The notes under the pieces are model-generated. The model had not been told where the DNA came from, ran no database searches, and saw nothing but the letters and a program-made list of their open reading frames with translations. This document shows positions 1 to 6,384 of a stretch of 7,171 bases of DNA, piece by piece; within the stretch, counting starts at the first letter, position 1, and the number at the start of each line of letters is the position of its first letter. Source of the stretch: Bacteroidota bacterium (GTDB lineage Bacteria; Bacteroidota; Bacteroidia; Bacteroidales; Prolixibacteraceae); contig JAUYEQ010000569.1 in the NCBI GenBank assembly GCA_030691295.1, positions 1 to 7,171 of the forward strand, read 5' to 3'. The position numbers were made by a program, and so were the translations under genes.

Positions 1-1
1 A

Positions 2-121
2 GTACCCGAAAATAGGCCTATCCTGAAGCAAACCACAAAAATTCAATTAAAAACACTACATCGACTACATCAAGTGAACCCAGAAGGGAAACTGAATTTG
101 TTGTTCGCTCAATTTAGGTGA
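2..121 (+). pseudogene. Possible upstream portion of the glycine-rich protein gene, in another frame and cut by the window edge
   Basis: This frame is open from the first full codon of the window to a TGA at 119-121 and reads as ordinary protein, ending around NPEGKLNLLFAQF. The glycine-rich frame that follows is open from 96 onward. Dropping one base near 116 would join the two as ...KLNLLFAQF-GEIEVDVEVSE..., which runs smoothly through the junction. I infer that both pieces belong to one gene interrupted by a single-base insertion, either a real mutation or a sequencing error. The alternative is that this is just the tail of an unrelated upstream gene. No domain is recognised in these 39 residues. 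Confidence 0.35.
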
Positions 122-152
122 AATTGAGGTAGATGTTGAAGTAAGCGAGACG

Positions 153-521
153 GTGTATGTTGATGAGGTGATCGAAGTTGTGGTTGAAGTTGTGAAACAG
201 GGTCCAGGTGGCCCCGGCGGCCCCGGCGGATTGGGCGGCCCGGGCGGATACGGAGGAAATATCACCCTGTATTTCACCGATGACGCGATGCCATTTCTAT
301 ATATAATTACAGCCAGCAGCAAGGGCGGTTCGGGCGGATTGCACGGATCTGGCGGTAGCGGAGGCTCCGGAGGAAGAGGCGGCATTGGAAATCCCAACGG
401 AAGAAATGGCTCAAACGGTCAATCAGGCCCTTCCGCAATGGGTTGGGCAGACAGCGGACGAAGCGGACAAATCAGGATACAATCAACCGAAGAGTTTTTT
501 AAATACGAACCAAAAGAGTAG
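153..521 (+). CDS. Glycine-rich collagen-like repeat protein, C-terminal part
   Basis: The 122 residues counted from GTG 153 hold a short acidic, valine-rich segment (1-16), a first GGX block (17-35, GPGGPGG type), a non-repetitive island (36-57, with LYFTDDAMPF), a second glycine/serine-rich block (58-about 92) and a closing segment ending SGQIRIQSTEEFFKYEPKE. From memory, Bacteroidota genomes carry proteins alternating GGXGGX stretches with islands of this kind and a similar C-terminus; their function is unknown and may involve an extended surface or scaffold structure. No signal peptide or membrane segment is visible in this portion. The GTG is only the first candidate start: the frame is open back to 96 with coding-like residues (GEIEVDVEVSET), so the protein is probably the 3' part of a longer, possibly frameshifted gene. 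GC content rises sharply over the GGX codons because of glycine and proline codons. The family assignment is moderate; the start is uncertain. Confidence 0.55.
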   Translation: MYVDEVIEVVVEVVKQGPGGPGGPGGLGGPGGYGGNITLYFTDDAMPFLYIITASSKGGSGGLHGSGGSGGSGGRGGIGNPNGRNGSNGQSGPSAMGWADSGRSGQIRIQSTEEFFKYEPKE

Positions 522-611
522 AACCAAAATGTTTTTAGCCATGATAACAATAAGTCAACTTTTTCTGCGACTGCGACTGAACACTTTTCCTTTTTGACTC
601 AAATTTTCGCT

Positions 612-619
612 TATCTTTG
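612..619 (+). promoter_or_regulatory. Bacteroidota-type -7 promoter element for metG
   Basis: TATCTTTG matches the TAnnTTTG element read by the primary sigma factor of Bacteroidota. It ends 25 bases before the metG ATG. The upstream -33 element is weak: TTTG at 593-596 lies only 15 bases away, shorter than the usual 19-21. The 123-base gap 522-644 shows no other clear element, and no terminator was seen after the glycine-rich gene. Confidence 0.55.
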
Positions 620-644
620 TCACCCTCAATAAAATCATTGTACA

Positions 645-2678
645 ATGACTGACTTCAAACGTACCCTCATTACTTCGGCTTTGCCGTATGCCAACGGACC
701 GGTTCACATCGGCCACCTTGCCGGCGTGTATGTTCCGGCTGATATTTATGCCCGTTTTCTCCGGATGAACGGACAGGAAGTGGCTTTTATCGGCGGCTCC
801 GACGAGCATGGCGTGCCTATTACCCTGAAAGCCAAGAATGAAGGTGTTACACCGCAAGATATCGTGGACAAATACCACGGCATGATCAAGGATTCGTTCC
901 AGCGTTTCGGAATTTCGTTCGACATTTACGCCCGAACCAGCGATCCGATTCACCACCAAACTGCTTCCGAGATTTTCATGAAACTTTATCAGGACGGAAA
1001 GTTCATCGAAAAAACCTCCGAACAATATTACGACGCCGAAAACAAACAATTTCTGGCCGACCGATACATCACCGGAACCTGCCCGAAATGCGGGTTTGAA
1101 AAAGCTTATGGCGACCAGTGCGAAAGCTGCGGAAGTGCGCTGAGTCCGAACGAACTGATCAACCCGAAATCGATGATCAGTGGAAATGTTCCGGAGCTGA
1201 AAGAAACCAAACACTGGTATTTGCCGCTCGACCAGTACGAAGATTGGCTGAAAGAATGGCTTCTGGAAGGTCACAAGGAATGGAAATCGAATGTTTACGG
1301 CCAGTGTAAATCCTGGATCGACGGCGGTTTGCAGCCACGTGCCGTAACCCGCGACCTCGATTGGGGGGTGCCGGTTCCGGTTGAGGGCGCTGAAAACAAA
1401 GTGCTTTATGTATGGTTCGATGCGCCGATCGGCTACATTTCGGCAACCAAAGAATTAACTCCGGATTGGGAAAAATGGTGGAAAGATCCGGAAACCAAAC
1501 TGGTGCATTTTATTGGCAAAGACAACATTGTTTTTCATTGCATTATTTTCCCGGTTATTCTGAAAGCCGAAGGTTCGTACATTTTGCCTGAAAACGTTCC
1601 TGCCAACGAATTTTTGAACCTCGAAGGTGACAAAATTTCTACTTCGCGGAACTGGGCAGTTTGGCTGCACGAATACCTGGAAGAGTTTCCGGGGAAGGAA
1701 GATGTGCTGAAATACGTACTGACCGCCAACGCGCCTGAAACTAAGGACAACGATTTTACCTGGAAAGATTTTCAGACCCGCAATAACAACGAACTGGTGG
1801 CCGTGTTGGGCAATTTTGTCAATCGCGCACTGGTTTTAACCCAAAAGTATTACTCCGGAAAAGTTCCTGAAGCTGGCGAACTTACCCAAACAGACAAGCT
1901 TGCATTGGCCGAAATTTCAGTAATTAAGGCTGAAGTTGAAAAGAGTATCGGCCAGTACCGTTTCCGTGAAGCGCTAAAGTTTGCAATGGATCTGGCACGT
2001 TTGGGCAACAAATACCTTGCTGATGCCGAACCGTGGATCGTCGTAAAAACAGATCCGGAACGCGTGAAAACCATCATGTACGTAAGTTTGCAGATTACCG
2101 CCAACCTGACCATCATTTTTGCGCCCTTCCTTCCGTTCAGCATGGATAAATTACGTGGATTCCTGAACATGGACGAACTGAACTGGAGCAATCTTGGACG
2201 CACCGATTTGTTACCGGGCGGCCATCAGGTAAATACTCCGGAATTGTTGTTCGAGAAAATTGAAGATGAAGTGATTGAAAAGCAGGTAAACAAACTATTG
2301 GCTACCAAAAAGGCCAACGAAGTAGCCAATGCGCAGGTCGCACCGGCCAAGGAAAACTGCACCTTCGACGATTTCAATAAAATGGACATTCGCACCGGAA
2401 CCATTCTGGAAGCCGAACGTGTACCCAAAACAAAAAAGCTGCTTAAACTGACCATCGACACCGGAATCGACAAACGCACTGTTGTTTCGGGCATTGCCGA
2501 ATATTACAATCCTGAAGAAATTATCGGACAACAGGTGAGTATTCTGGTAAACCTCGAACCAAAGGAACTGAAAGGAATCCAGTCGCAGGGAATGATCCTG
2601 ATGGCGCAGGATGCCGACGGTTCTCTGAAATTTGTGACACCAACCATACCGGTTAAAAACGGGTCGGAGATTAAATAG
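645..2678 (+). CDS. metG: Methionyl-tRNA synthetase with C-terminal tRNA-binding domain
   Basis: This enzyme ligates methionine to tRNA-Met using ATP, in the cytoplasm, and supplies both initiator and elongator Met-tRNA. The 677-residue class I synthetase shows the HIGH motif at 21-24, a zinc knuckle with C146, C149, C159 and C162 in the connective-peptide region, and the KMSKS-loop equivalent KISTS at 330-334. The helical anticodon-binding domain follows, with the LGNFVNR segment and W464, which corresponds to the anticodon-contacting tryptophan of the E. coli enzyme. Residues from about 574 ([14 protein letters not shown]) to the end form an OB-fold tRNA-binding domain of the Trbp111 type, used for dimerisation and tRNA binding. 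Length and order match full-length MetG with this appendage. The ATG fits the start of the family ([18 protein letters not shown]) and lies 25 bases after a good -7 element. The KISTS variant is, as I recall, normal in this phylum rather than a defect. It is followed by an RNA-structured spacer and probably transcribed alone. Confidence 0.98.
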   Translation: MTDFKRTLITSALPYANGPVHIGHLAGVYVPADIYARFLRMNGQEVAFIGGSDEHGVPITLKAKNEGVTPQDIVDKYHGMIKDSFQRFGISFDIYARTSDPIHHQTASEIFMKLYQDGKFIEKTSEQYYDAENKQFLADRYITGTCPKCGFEKAYGDQCESCGSALSPNELINPKSMISGNVPELKETKHWYLPLDQYEDWLKEWLLEGHKEWKSNVYGQCKSWIDGGLQPRAVTRDLDWGVPVPVEGAENKVLYVWFDAPIGYISATKELTPDWEKWWKDPETKLVHFIGKDNIVFHCIIFPVILKAEGSYILPENVPANEFLNLEGDKISTSRNWAVWLHEYLEEFPGKEDVLKYVLTANAPETKDNDFTWKDFQTRNNNELVAVLGNFVNRALVLTQKYYSGKVPEAGELTQTDKLALAEISVIKAEVEKSIGQYRFREALKFAMDLARLGNKYLADAEPWIVVKTDPERVKTIMYVSLQITANLTIIFAPFLPFSMDKLRGFLNMDELNWSNLGRTDLLPGGHQVNTPELLFEKIEDEVIEKQVNKLLATKKANEVANAQVAPAKENCTFDDFNKMDIRTGTILEAERVPKTKKLLKLTIDTGIDKRTVVSGIAEYYNPEEIIGQQVSILVNLEPKELKGIQSQGMILMAQDADGSLKFVTPTIPVKNGSEIK

Positions 2679-2691
2679 ACGGATTAATTGT

Positions 2692-2721
2692 TGTAGAGAC
2701 GCCCGATCGGGCGTCTCTACA
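2692..2721. repeat. Perfect 30-base palindrome, REP-like element
   Basis: The arm TGTAGAGACGCCCGA (2692-2706) is followed immediately by its exact reverse complement (2707-2721), so the whole block is a palindrome with no loop and the symmetric centre CCGATCGG. It begins 13 bases after the metG stop. There is no T-tract on either side, so it is not a typical terminator, although as RNA it would form a strong hairpin. I recall related GTAGAGACGC...GCGTCTCTAC palindromes scattered through intergenic regions of cyanobacteria and Bacteroidota, which suggests a dispersed palindromic repeat; this is recollection, not a search. Confidence 0.75.
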
Positions 2722-2737
2722 TGGATAAAAATACAAT

Positions 2738-2850
2738 CGTGCCAACTACTGTTGGTGCGGTTTTCGTAAGCCTCAGTACCGTCGTCAAGGCGGATCGGTT
2801 GCTTACACTCTATAAATCGGAACCGCTTTTCTACGGAAGGGCGGTTTTTT
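2738..2850 (+). ncRNA. Candidate structured RNA or riboswitch-like leader ending in a terminator
   Basis: Base pairing read directly from the sequence gives several helices. Hairpin A pairs 2738-2746 with 2751-2759 (9 bp, two G-U pairs, UACU loop). Hairpin B pairs GTAAGC 2766-2771 with GCTTAC 2801-2806 and encloses an inner 5-bp stem 2779-2783/2789-2793. GCGGTTTT at 2757-2764 can pair with 2819-2826 (8 bp, the last two G-U), closing a helix around hairpin B. That helix uses the same AACCGC (2821-2826) that forms the 5' arm of the terminator, so the two structures exclude each other. This is the geometry of a transcription attenuator or of a small RNA with its own terminator. I recognise no known riboswitch class and no tRNA, tmRNA or 6S signature, and no convincing promoter was seen directly upstream. 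The only long open frame across it starts inside the palindrome and lacks protein-like character before 2913. Confidence 0.4.
2821..2850 (+). terminator. Strong intrinsic terminator with UACG tetraloop
   Basis: AACCGC (2821-2826) pairs with GCGGTT (2841-2846). The stem continues inward through two G-U pairs, two U-A pairs and C2831-G2836, which closes a UACG loop, a member of the very stable UNCG class. The T-run 2845-2850 follows directly. The total stem is 11 bp. It works on the plus strand only, since the minus strand has no matching T-tract. It would end transcripts from metG or from a short RNA in the spacer. Confidence 0.85.
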
Positions 2851-2858
2851 ATTTAATG

Positions 2859-2890
2859 GTTGATTCTGAAATACTTTTTCCGCACATTTG
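2859..2890 (+). promoter_or_regulatory. Possible promoter for the monooxygenase-fold gene
   Basis: A GTTG at 2859-2862 (-33 element TTTG with one mismatch) is separated by 20 bases from CACATTTG at 2883-2890, one mismatch from TAnnTTTG. The spacing is right for the Bacteroidota primary sigma factor, the site lies just behind the terminator, and the downstream ATG follows by 22 bases. If real, the gene at 2913 need not depend on read-through. Confidence 0.45.
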
Positions 2891-2912
2891 CAGTCGTTTA
2901 AAACAAGAGTCT

Positions 2913-3206
2913 ATGTTTAAGGTAATTTGGGAATTAAAAGTAAAATTCAAGGAGCGTGAAAAATTTGAATCGTTTTACGATCCGAAAGGCGATTGGGTGA
3001 AATTCTTCAGCAAATCGCCCGAATACATGGGAACCGATGTGCTCGACAGTGGCGAAGGTGACGGAATATTTCTGGTTATCGATGAATGGCAAACGGAAGA
3101 AGCTTTTAACGAGTTTGTTAAAAGCAGGAAAGCAGACTACGATTTGCTGGAAGAAAAGGCAAAAACTGCCAGCAGAACGAAGAAACGCATCTTTATTTCC
3201 ATGTAG
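2913..3206 (+). CDS. Antibiotic biosynthesis monooxygenase (ABM)-fold protein
   Basis: The 97-residue protein resembles small dimeric alpha/beta-barrel proteins of the ABM/ferredoxin-like family. It opens with a beta strand (FKVIWELKVK, 2-11), then REKFESFYDPKGDWVKFF (15-32), a central YMGTDVLDS segment (38-46), the strand and helix IFLVIDEWQTEEAFNEFV (52-69) typical of the family, and a charged C-terminal helix with DYDLLEEKAK (75-84). Members bind or oxidise small aromatic compounds or haem, or act as stress-related barrel proteins; the substrate here cannot be told and no catalytic residue is assigned. The frame is open back to an ATG at 2721, but the extra 64 codons run through a palindrome and a terminator and do not look like protein, so I start at the ATG of MFKVIWELK. 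It lies downstream of its own possible promoter. Family call fairly sure, biochemical role unknown. Confidence 0.8.
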   Translation: MFKVIWELKVKFKEREKFESFYDPKGDWVKFFSKSPEYMGTDVLDSGEGDGIFLVIDEWQTEEAFNEFVKSRKADYDLLEEKAKTASRTKKRIFISM

Positions 3207-3316
3207 TTTAAAGTTTAAGGTTCAACGTTTAAAGTTGAGCTTTGAATAGTGAATTCACATTATTAATTGAATGAGTTACCTTTAACTTTGAACTTTAAAC
3301 TCATAACCTTTAACTT
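3205..3316. repeat. AGTTTAAAGTT-type intergenic repeat cluster with inverted arms
   Basis: The spacer begins with AGTTTAAAGTTTAAGGTT (3205-3222). It pairs with AACTTTGAACTTTAAACT (3284-3301) as an 18-bp stem, two of the pairs being G-U. A further copy of GTTTAAAGTT lies at 3227-3236 and an inverted AACCTTTAACTT at 3305-3316. The units of about seven bases give a low-complexity, hairpin-forming region. I recall similar repeats as common between Bacteroidota genes. It fills the whole gap between the ABM-fold and HAD genes. Confidence 0.65.
3283..3290 (+). promoter_or_regulatory. Possible -7 element within the repeat, ahead of the HAD gene
   Basis: TAACTTTG is an exact match to TAnnTTTG and ends 30 bases before the ATG at 3321, similar to the leaders of metG and the response regulator. 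No good -33 element is seen at 19-21 bases upstream. Because the motif is also part of the repeat unit it could be coincidental. Confidence 0.3.
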
Positions 3317-3320
3317 CTTT

Positions 3321-3971
3321 ATGCCTTTCTCCCACATCCTTTTCGACCTCGACGGAACCCTGACCAATCCCCGCCTGGGAATCGGTAATTCGTTGAAATA
3401 TGCGTTGCGACAAATGCAAATTGACGGTTACAGCAGCGAAATCCTCGAACGCTTTGTTGGTCCGCCACTTCAGGATGGATTTAAAAACCTGTTTGGATTA
3501 AATGAGCGCAATACAAATCTGGCAGTGGAACATTTCCGCACTTATTTTGGAGAAAAAGGATTGTACGAAAACGAACCTTATTCCGGTATTGGGGAATTAC
3601 TGGAAGAGTTACACCTTTCAGGAAAACACATTTATGTAGTAACTTCGAAATTGGAGAAATACGCCAAAATGATCATCCGGCATTTTGAGTTCGACCGGTA
3701 CATCGATGATCTGCAAGGCGCCGAGGCAACCGGAAAACACTCAGGAAAAGGTCAGTTGATCAGTGAATTAATGGAACGAAACCGCATTCGGCCATCGTCT
3801 TCGGTGGTGATGATCGGCGACACGCATTATGACCTGATTGGCGCCAAAGAGAATGAAATTTCAAGTATTGCCGTTCGTTACGGATTTGGGACATTGGAGA
3901 CACTCAGTGCCTGCGGTCCGGACTATCTGGTCGAATCGGTTGATGAACTTGCAGAATTACTGCTGGGCTGA
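3321..3971 (+). CDS. HAD-superfamily hydrolase, phosphoglycolate phosphatase/5'-nucleotidase-like
   Basis: This 216-residue subfamily I HAD phosphatase carries all four motifs: DLDGT at 9-13 (nucleophile D9, acid/base D11), T108-S109 in VVTSK (motif II), K143 in HSGKGQ (motif III) and GDTHYD at 166-171 (D167 and D171 coordinate Mg2+). An alpha-helical cap lies between motifs I and II and contains the VGPPLQDGF signature (46-54) of Gph/5'-nucleotidase-like members. It probably dephosphorylates a small soluble phosphate ester; phosphoglycolate is the usual database label, but the substrate cannot be fixed from sequence. The frame is open to an ATG at 3267, but the 18 extra residues (LPLTLNFKLITFNFF) are just the translated repeat, so MPFSHILFDLDGT is chosen as the start. 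The lipid kinase gene follows after 34 bases with no terminator, suggesting cotranscription. Confidence 0.9.
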   Translation: MPFSHILFDLDGTLTNPRLGIGNSLKYALRQMQIDGYSSEILERFVGPPLQDGFKNLFGLNERNTNLAVEHFRTYFGEKGLYENEPYSGIGELLEELHLSGKHIYVVTSKLEKYAKMIIRHFEFDRYIDDLQGAEATGKHSGKGQLISELMERNRIRPSSSVVMIGDTHYDLIGAKENEISSIAVRYGFGTLETLSACGPDYLVESVDELAELLLG

Positions 3972-4005
3972 ATTGAAATATTTATAAAAAGCACAATTTT
4001 CATGC

Positions 4006-4965
4006 ATGGAAAAACCATCGAAAATAAAGTGGTTTGTTATTTTGAATCCACATGCCGGATCGGGCAGAGGCAAAAAAGATCAGGCAAAAATACTCAAAAC
4101 GCTTCACGAACATGGCTTTGAATATGAATTAAAAGTTTCGGAATATCCTAAACATACTATTCAATTAACCACTGAAGCCATTGAGCAGGGATTTCGCCAC
4201 CTGATTATCGCGGGAGGCGATGGTACGCTGAATGAAGCAGTAAATGGAATCTTTTCGCAAACGGTGTGTCTTCCTGAAGAAATTACAATAGCTATGATCC
4301 CTGTTGGAACCGGTAACGACTGGATTAAAACTTTCGGAATTCCAAACGACTATAAATCAGCGATAAAACTATTGCAAAAGGGCGATACCATGCGGCAGGA
4401 TGTTGGCCGGATTTCCTTTTCAGAAAACGGATCAGCAAAAACATGTTATTTTGCAAACATGGCCGGCTTTGGATTCGATGCGATGGTAGCAGAAAAAACA
4501 AACAGACTGAAAGACAAGGGCAGGACAGGAATAATGCTTTACCTGCAAGCACTTGGAGCAAGTTTCTGGAAATTTCAAACCACCAAGACCCGCGTAATCA
4601 TAGACGGACAAGAGATTAATGAACTGATCTTTTCTGTAAGTATCGGTATTGGAGAATTTAATGGCGGAGGAATGATGCAAGCTCCGGGTGCAGTGCCCGA
4701 TAATGGCCATTTTCAGGTCACCATCATCCGGAAAATTGGTTTGTTCGGAATACTTCGCAACCTGACCGGGTTGTATTCAGGAGAATTTGTAAAAGATCCA
4801 CGTGTTTCGACCCATCAGGCTTATAATATCTCAATTTCTTCGCCCCATAACATTGCCGGTGAAGCTGATGGCGAAATTTTAGGAAATAATAAATTCCAAA
4901 TTACAATGATTTCTCAAAAATTAACCGTAATTTTTAATCCTGAAAAATATTTGAAGTTTCGTTAG
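4006..4965 (+). CDS. Diacylglycerol kinase family lipid kinase (DgkB/YegS/BmrU type)
   Basis: The enzyme transfers phosphate from ATP to a lipid hydroxyl, most likely diacylglycerol, to give phosphatidic acid for phospholipid recycling at the inner face of the cytoplasmic membrane. The 319-residue length fits the soluble bacterial family. The N-terminal nucleotide-binding domain shows NPHAGSG (14-20), GGDGTLNEAVNG (70-81) and PVGTGND (99-105). The C-terminal beta-sandwich domain shows GGGMMQAPGAVPDNG (220-234) and the AGEADGE segment (284-290) near the catalytic acid. No transmembrane helix is seen, which separates it from small integral DgkA. An ATG at 4002 is in another frame; ATG 4006 begins EKPSKIKWFVILNPHAG, as expected. 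It lies 34 bases after the HAD gene, probably in one operon; a phosphatase beside a lipid kinase is suggestive but not proof of one pathway. Sphingolipid-base specificity, possible in Bacteroidota, cannot be excluded. Confidence 0.93.
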   Translation: MEKPSKIKWFVILNPHAGSGRGKKDQAKILKTLHEHGFEYELKVSEYPKHTIQLTTEAIEQGFRHLIIAGGDGTLNEAVNGIFSQTVCLPEEITIAMIPVGTGNDWIKTFGIPNDYKSAIKLLQKGDTMRQDVGRISFSENGSAKTCYFANMAGFGFDAMVAEKTNRLKDKGRTGIMLYLQALGASFWKFQTTKTRVIIDGQEINELIFSVSIGIGEFNGGGMMQAPGAVPDNGHFQVTIIRKIGLFGILRNLTGLYSGEFVKDPRVSTHQAYNISISSPHNIAGEADGEILGNNKFQITMISQKLTVIFNPEKYLKFR

Positions 4966-5037
4966 CTTTTTTATCAATTCCACTAAATATTGTTTCATGT
5001 TAAATAGTTACAAACCTCAAACTAAAATTTTATCATT

Positions 5038-5466
5038 ATGAGTCTAGCACAAGAATTTAAGGCTTTTGCCATGCGCGGAAACGTTGTTGACATGGCAGTG
5101 GGTATCATCATTGGTGGAGCTTTCGGCAAAATCGTCAGTTCGGTAGTTTCTGATGTGATCATGCCTCCAATCGGACTTCTTCTTGGTGGGGTAAAATTCA
5201 CCGATCTCAAAATTATCATGAAAGATGAGATTCTCGATGCCGCCGGAGTTGTTACAACACAGGCAGTATCTATTAATTACGGGAACTTCATTCAAACAAC
5301 TGTTGATTTTCTGATTATTGCATTCGCCATTTTCATGATGATCAAAGCCATGAACTCAATGAAAAAGAAAGAAGAAGTCGCGCCTGTTGAAGTTCCTGCC
5401 CCACCTCCACCTTCAAACGAAGAGGTTTTACTGGCTGAAATAAGGGATCTGCTGAAGAACAAATAA
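5038..5466 (+). CDS. mscL: Large-conductance mechanosensitive channel MscL
   Basis: MscL forms a homopentameric inner-membrane pore that opens under membrane tension during hypo-osmotic shock and releases solutes. The 142 residues start with the amphipathic N-terminal helix ([14 protein letters not shown], 2-15). TM1 follows (about 16-47), with the glycine-rich [19 protein letters not shown] stretch that lines the gate. The periplasmic loop spans about 50-84 and TM2 about 85-106 ([20 protein letters not shown]). After TM2 come a lysine cluster (MKKKEE), a proline-rich linker (VPAPPPPS) and the C-terminal helical-bundle segment ([15 protein letters not shown]). The length is normal. The start is supported by the conserved N-terminus. 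The 72-base AT-rich gap after the lipid kinase (4966-5037) shows no clear promoter or terminator. The LD-carboxypeptidase gene begins 12 bases downstream, so the two are probably cotranscribed. Confidence 0.97.
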   Translation: MSLAQEFKAFAMRGNVVDMAVGIIIGGAFGKIVSSVVSDVIMPPIGLLLGGVKFTDLKIIMKDEILDAAGVVTTQAVSINYGNFIQTTVDFLIIAFAIFMMIKAMNSMKKKEEVAPVEVPAPPPPSNEEVLLAEIRDLLKNK

Positions 5467-5478
5467 ATTAGTACGTTA

Positions 5479-6384
5479 ATGATTTTTCCTGAATACCTTC
5501 AAAAAGGCGACCGCATCCGGATTGTGGCTCCTGCCGGTAAAGTGCAGAAAGACAAAATAATTCCGGGTATTGAGTTATTGCAGGATGTTGGTTATGAAGT
5601 GCTGATAGGCAAACATGTTTTCGACAGGAATTTTCAGTATTCGGGCAGCGATCAGCAACGCGCGTCTGATTTACAGGAAGCCATTAACGATACCCAAACC
5701 AAAGCCATTATTTGCGCCAGGGGAGGTTACGGATCAGTTCGGATCATTGAAAAACTGGATTTTTCCCCTTTGCTGAAAAACCCGAAATGGCTGGTTGGGT
5801 TCAGCGATGTAACTGTTTTACATTCTATTTTGAATAAACTCGGATTGGCAAGTATTCATGCTGCCATGCCTGCGTTTTTTCTTGAAAATAAAAAACCAAC
5901 CCGAAGTTTTTTAAGCCTGATGGATTTGCTTTCCACCGGAAAATCGCAAACCGAGACTGTTCCTAATTCGTTGAACCGCGCAGGTGTTTGTTCAGGAGAA
6001 CTGGTTGGAGGAAATTTATCGTTGCTTTACAGCCTTCAGGGAACTCCCTGGCAGCTTGAAACTTCAGGAAAAATTCTGTTGATCGAAGATTTGTCGGAAT
6101 ACCTATATCACATCGACCGGATGATGCAGAACCTCCGTTTGACCAGACAGCTTAAAAATCTGGCAGGATTGGTGGTTGGAGGTTTTACCGACATGAAAGA
6201 CAATGAAAGTCCTTTTGGCAAATCGGCTTATGAAATCATACTGGAATCTGTTAAGGACTATCTATTCCCGGTTTGTTTTGACTTTCCGGTCGGCCATATT
6301 CCCAAAAACCTTTCGCTAATGTTAGGCGCCAAATATTCTCTGGAAGTTGGTAATACCTGCATTCTTAAACGGATTCAGCCATGA
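5479..6384 (+). CDS. LD-carboxypeptidase, peptidase family S66 (murein tetrapeptide carboxypeptidase)
   Basis: The enzyme removes the terminal D-alanine from L-Ala-D-Glu-mDAP-D-Ala tetrapeptides in the cytoplasm, an essential step of peptidoglycan recycling. The 301-residue length is typical of LdcA-like proteins. The N-terminal domain opens with LQKGDRIRIVAPAG (7-20) and contains ICARGGYG (78-85) and the nucleophile elbow VGFSD with S109. The C-terminal domain supplies the rest of the Ser-Glu-His triad: E203 in LLIEDLSE and H273 in FPVGHI. All three catalytic residues are present. No signal peptide is seen, as expected for a cytoplasmic recycling enzyme. It lies 12 bases after mscL, and its TGA overlaps the start of the yraN-family gene as ATGA, implying translational coupling. 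Substrate specificity (tetrapeptide versus the microcin-C-hydrolysing MccF branch of S66) is inferred from the housekeeping context. Confidence 0.94.
   Translation: MIFPEYLQKGDRIRIVAPAGKVQKDKIIPGIELLQDVGYEVLIGKHVFDRNFQYSGSDQQRASDLQEAINDTQTKAIICARGGYGSVRIIEKLDFSPLLKNPKWLVGFSDVTVLHSILNKLGLASIHAAMPAFFLENKKPTRSFLSLMDLLSTGKSQTETVPNSLNRAGVCSGELVGGNLSLLYSLQGTPWQLETSGKILLIEDLSEYLYHIDRMMQNLRLTRQLKNLAGLVVGGFTDMKDNESPFGKSAYEIILESVKDYLFPVCFDFPVGHIPKNLSLMLGAKYSLEVGNTCILKRIQP

Noticed and set aside
201..255. GGCCCCGGCGG tandem DNA repeats as a mobile or regulatory repeat
   Set aside because: They are simply the codons of a GGX amino-acid repeat.
65..397. Minus-strand proline-rich open frame of 110 residues
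   Set aside because: It is the antisense image of the GGX-coding region (GGN codons read as proline codons in reverse) and has no other protein-like feature.
555..1274. Minus-strand open frame of 239 residues opposite metG
   Set aside because: It lies almost wholly opposite a confidently identified gene, has no recognisable motif, and results from codon bias in the sense strand.
2738..2820. A tRNA gene or known riboswitch in the spacer
   Set aside because: The hairpins do not form a cloverleaf, there is no GGTTCGA-type T-loop, and I could match no known aptamer core.
2721..2912. N-terminal extension of the ABM-fold protein from ATG 2721
   Set aside because: These codons cover half of the palindrome's last base, several RNA hairpins and a terminator; the residues do not look like part of the ABM fold.
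3267..3320. N-terminal extension of the HAD protein from ATG 3267
   Set aside because: The 18 residues are the translated AT-rich repeat; the family start at MPFSHILFDLDGT is standard.
4940..5037. Terminator or promoter between the lipid kinase and mscL
   Set aside because: A CTTTTTT run follows the kinase stop but no convincing stem precedes it, and near-matches to TAnnTTTG (TAGCTTTT at 4963) lack a -33 element at the right distance.
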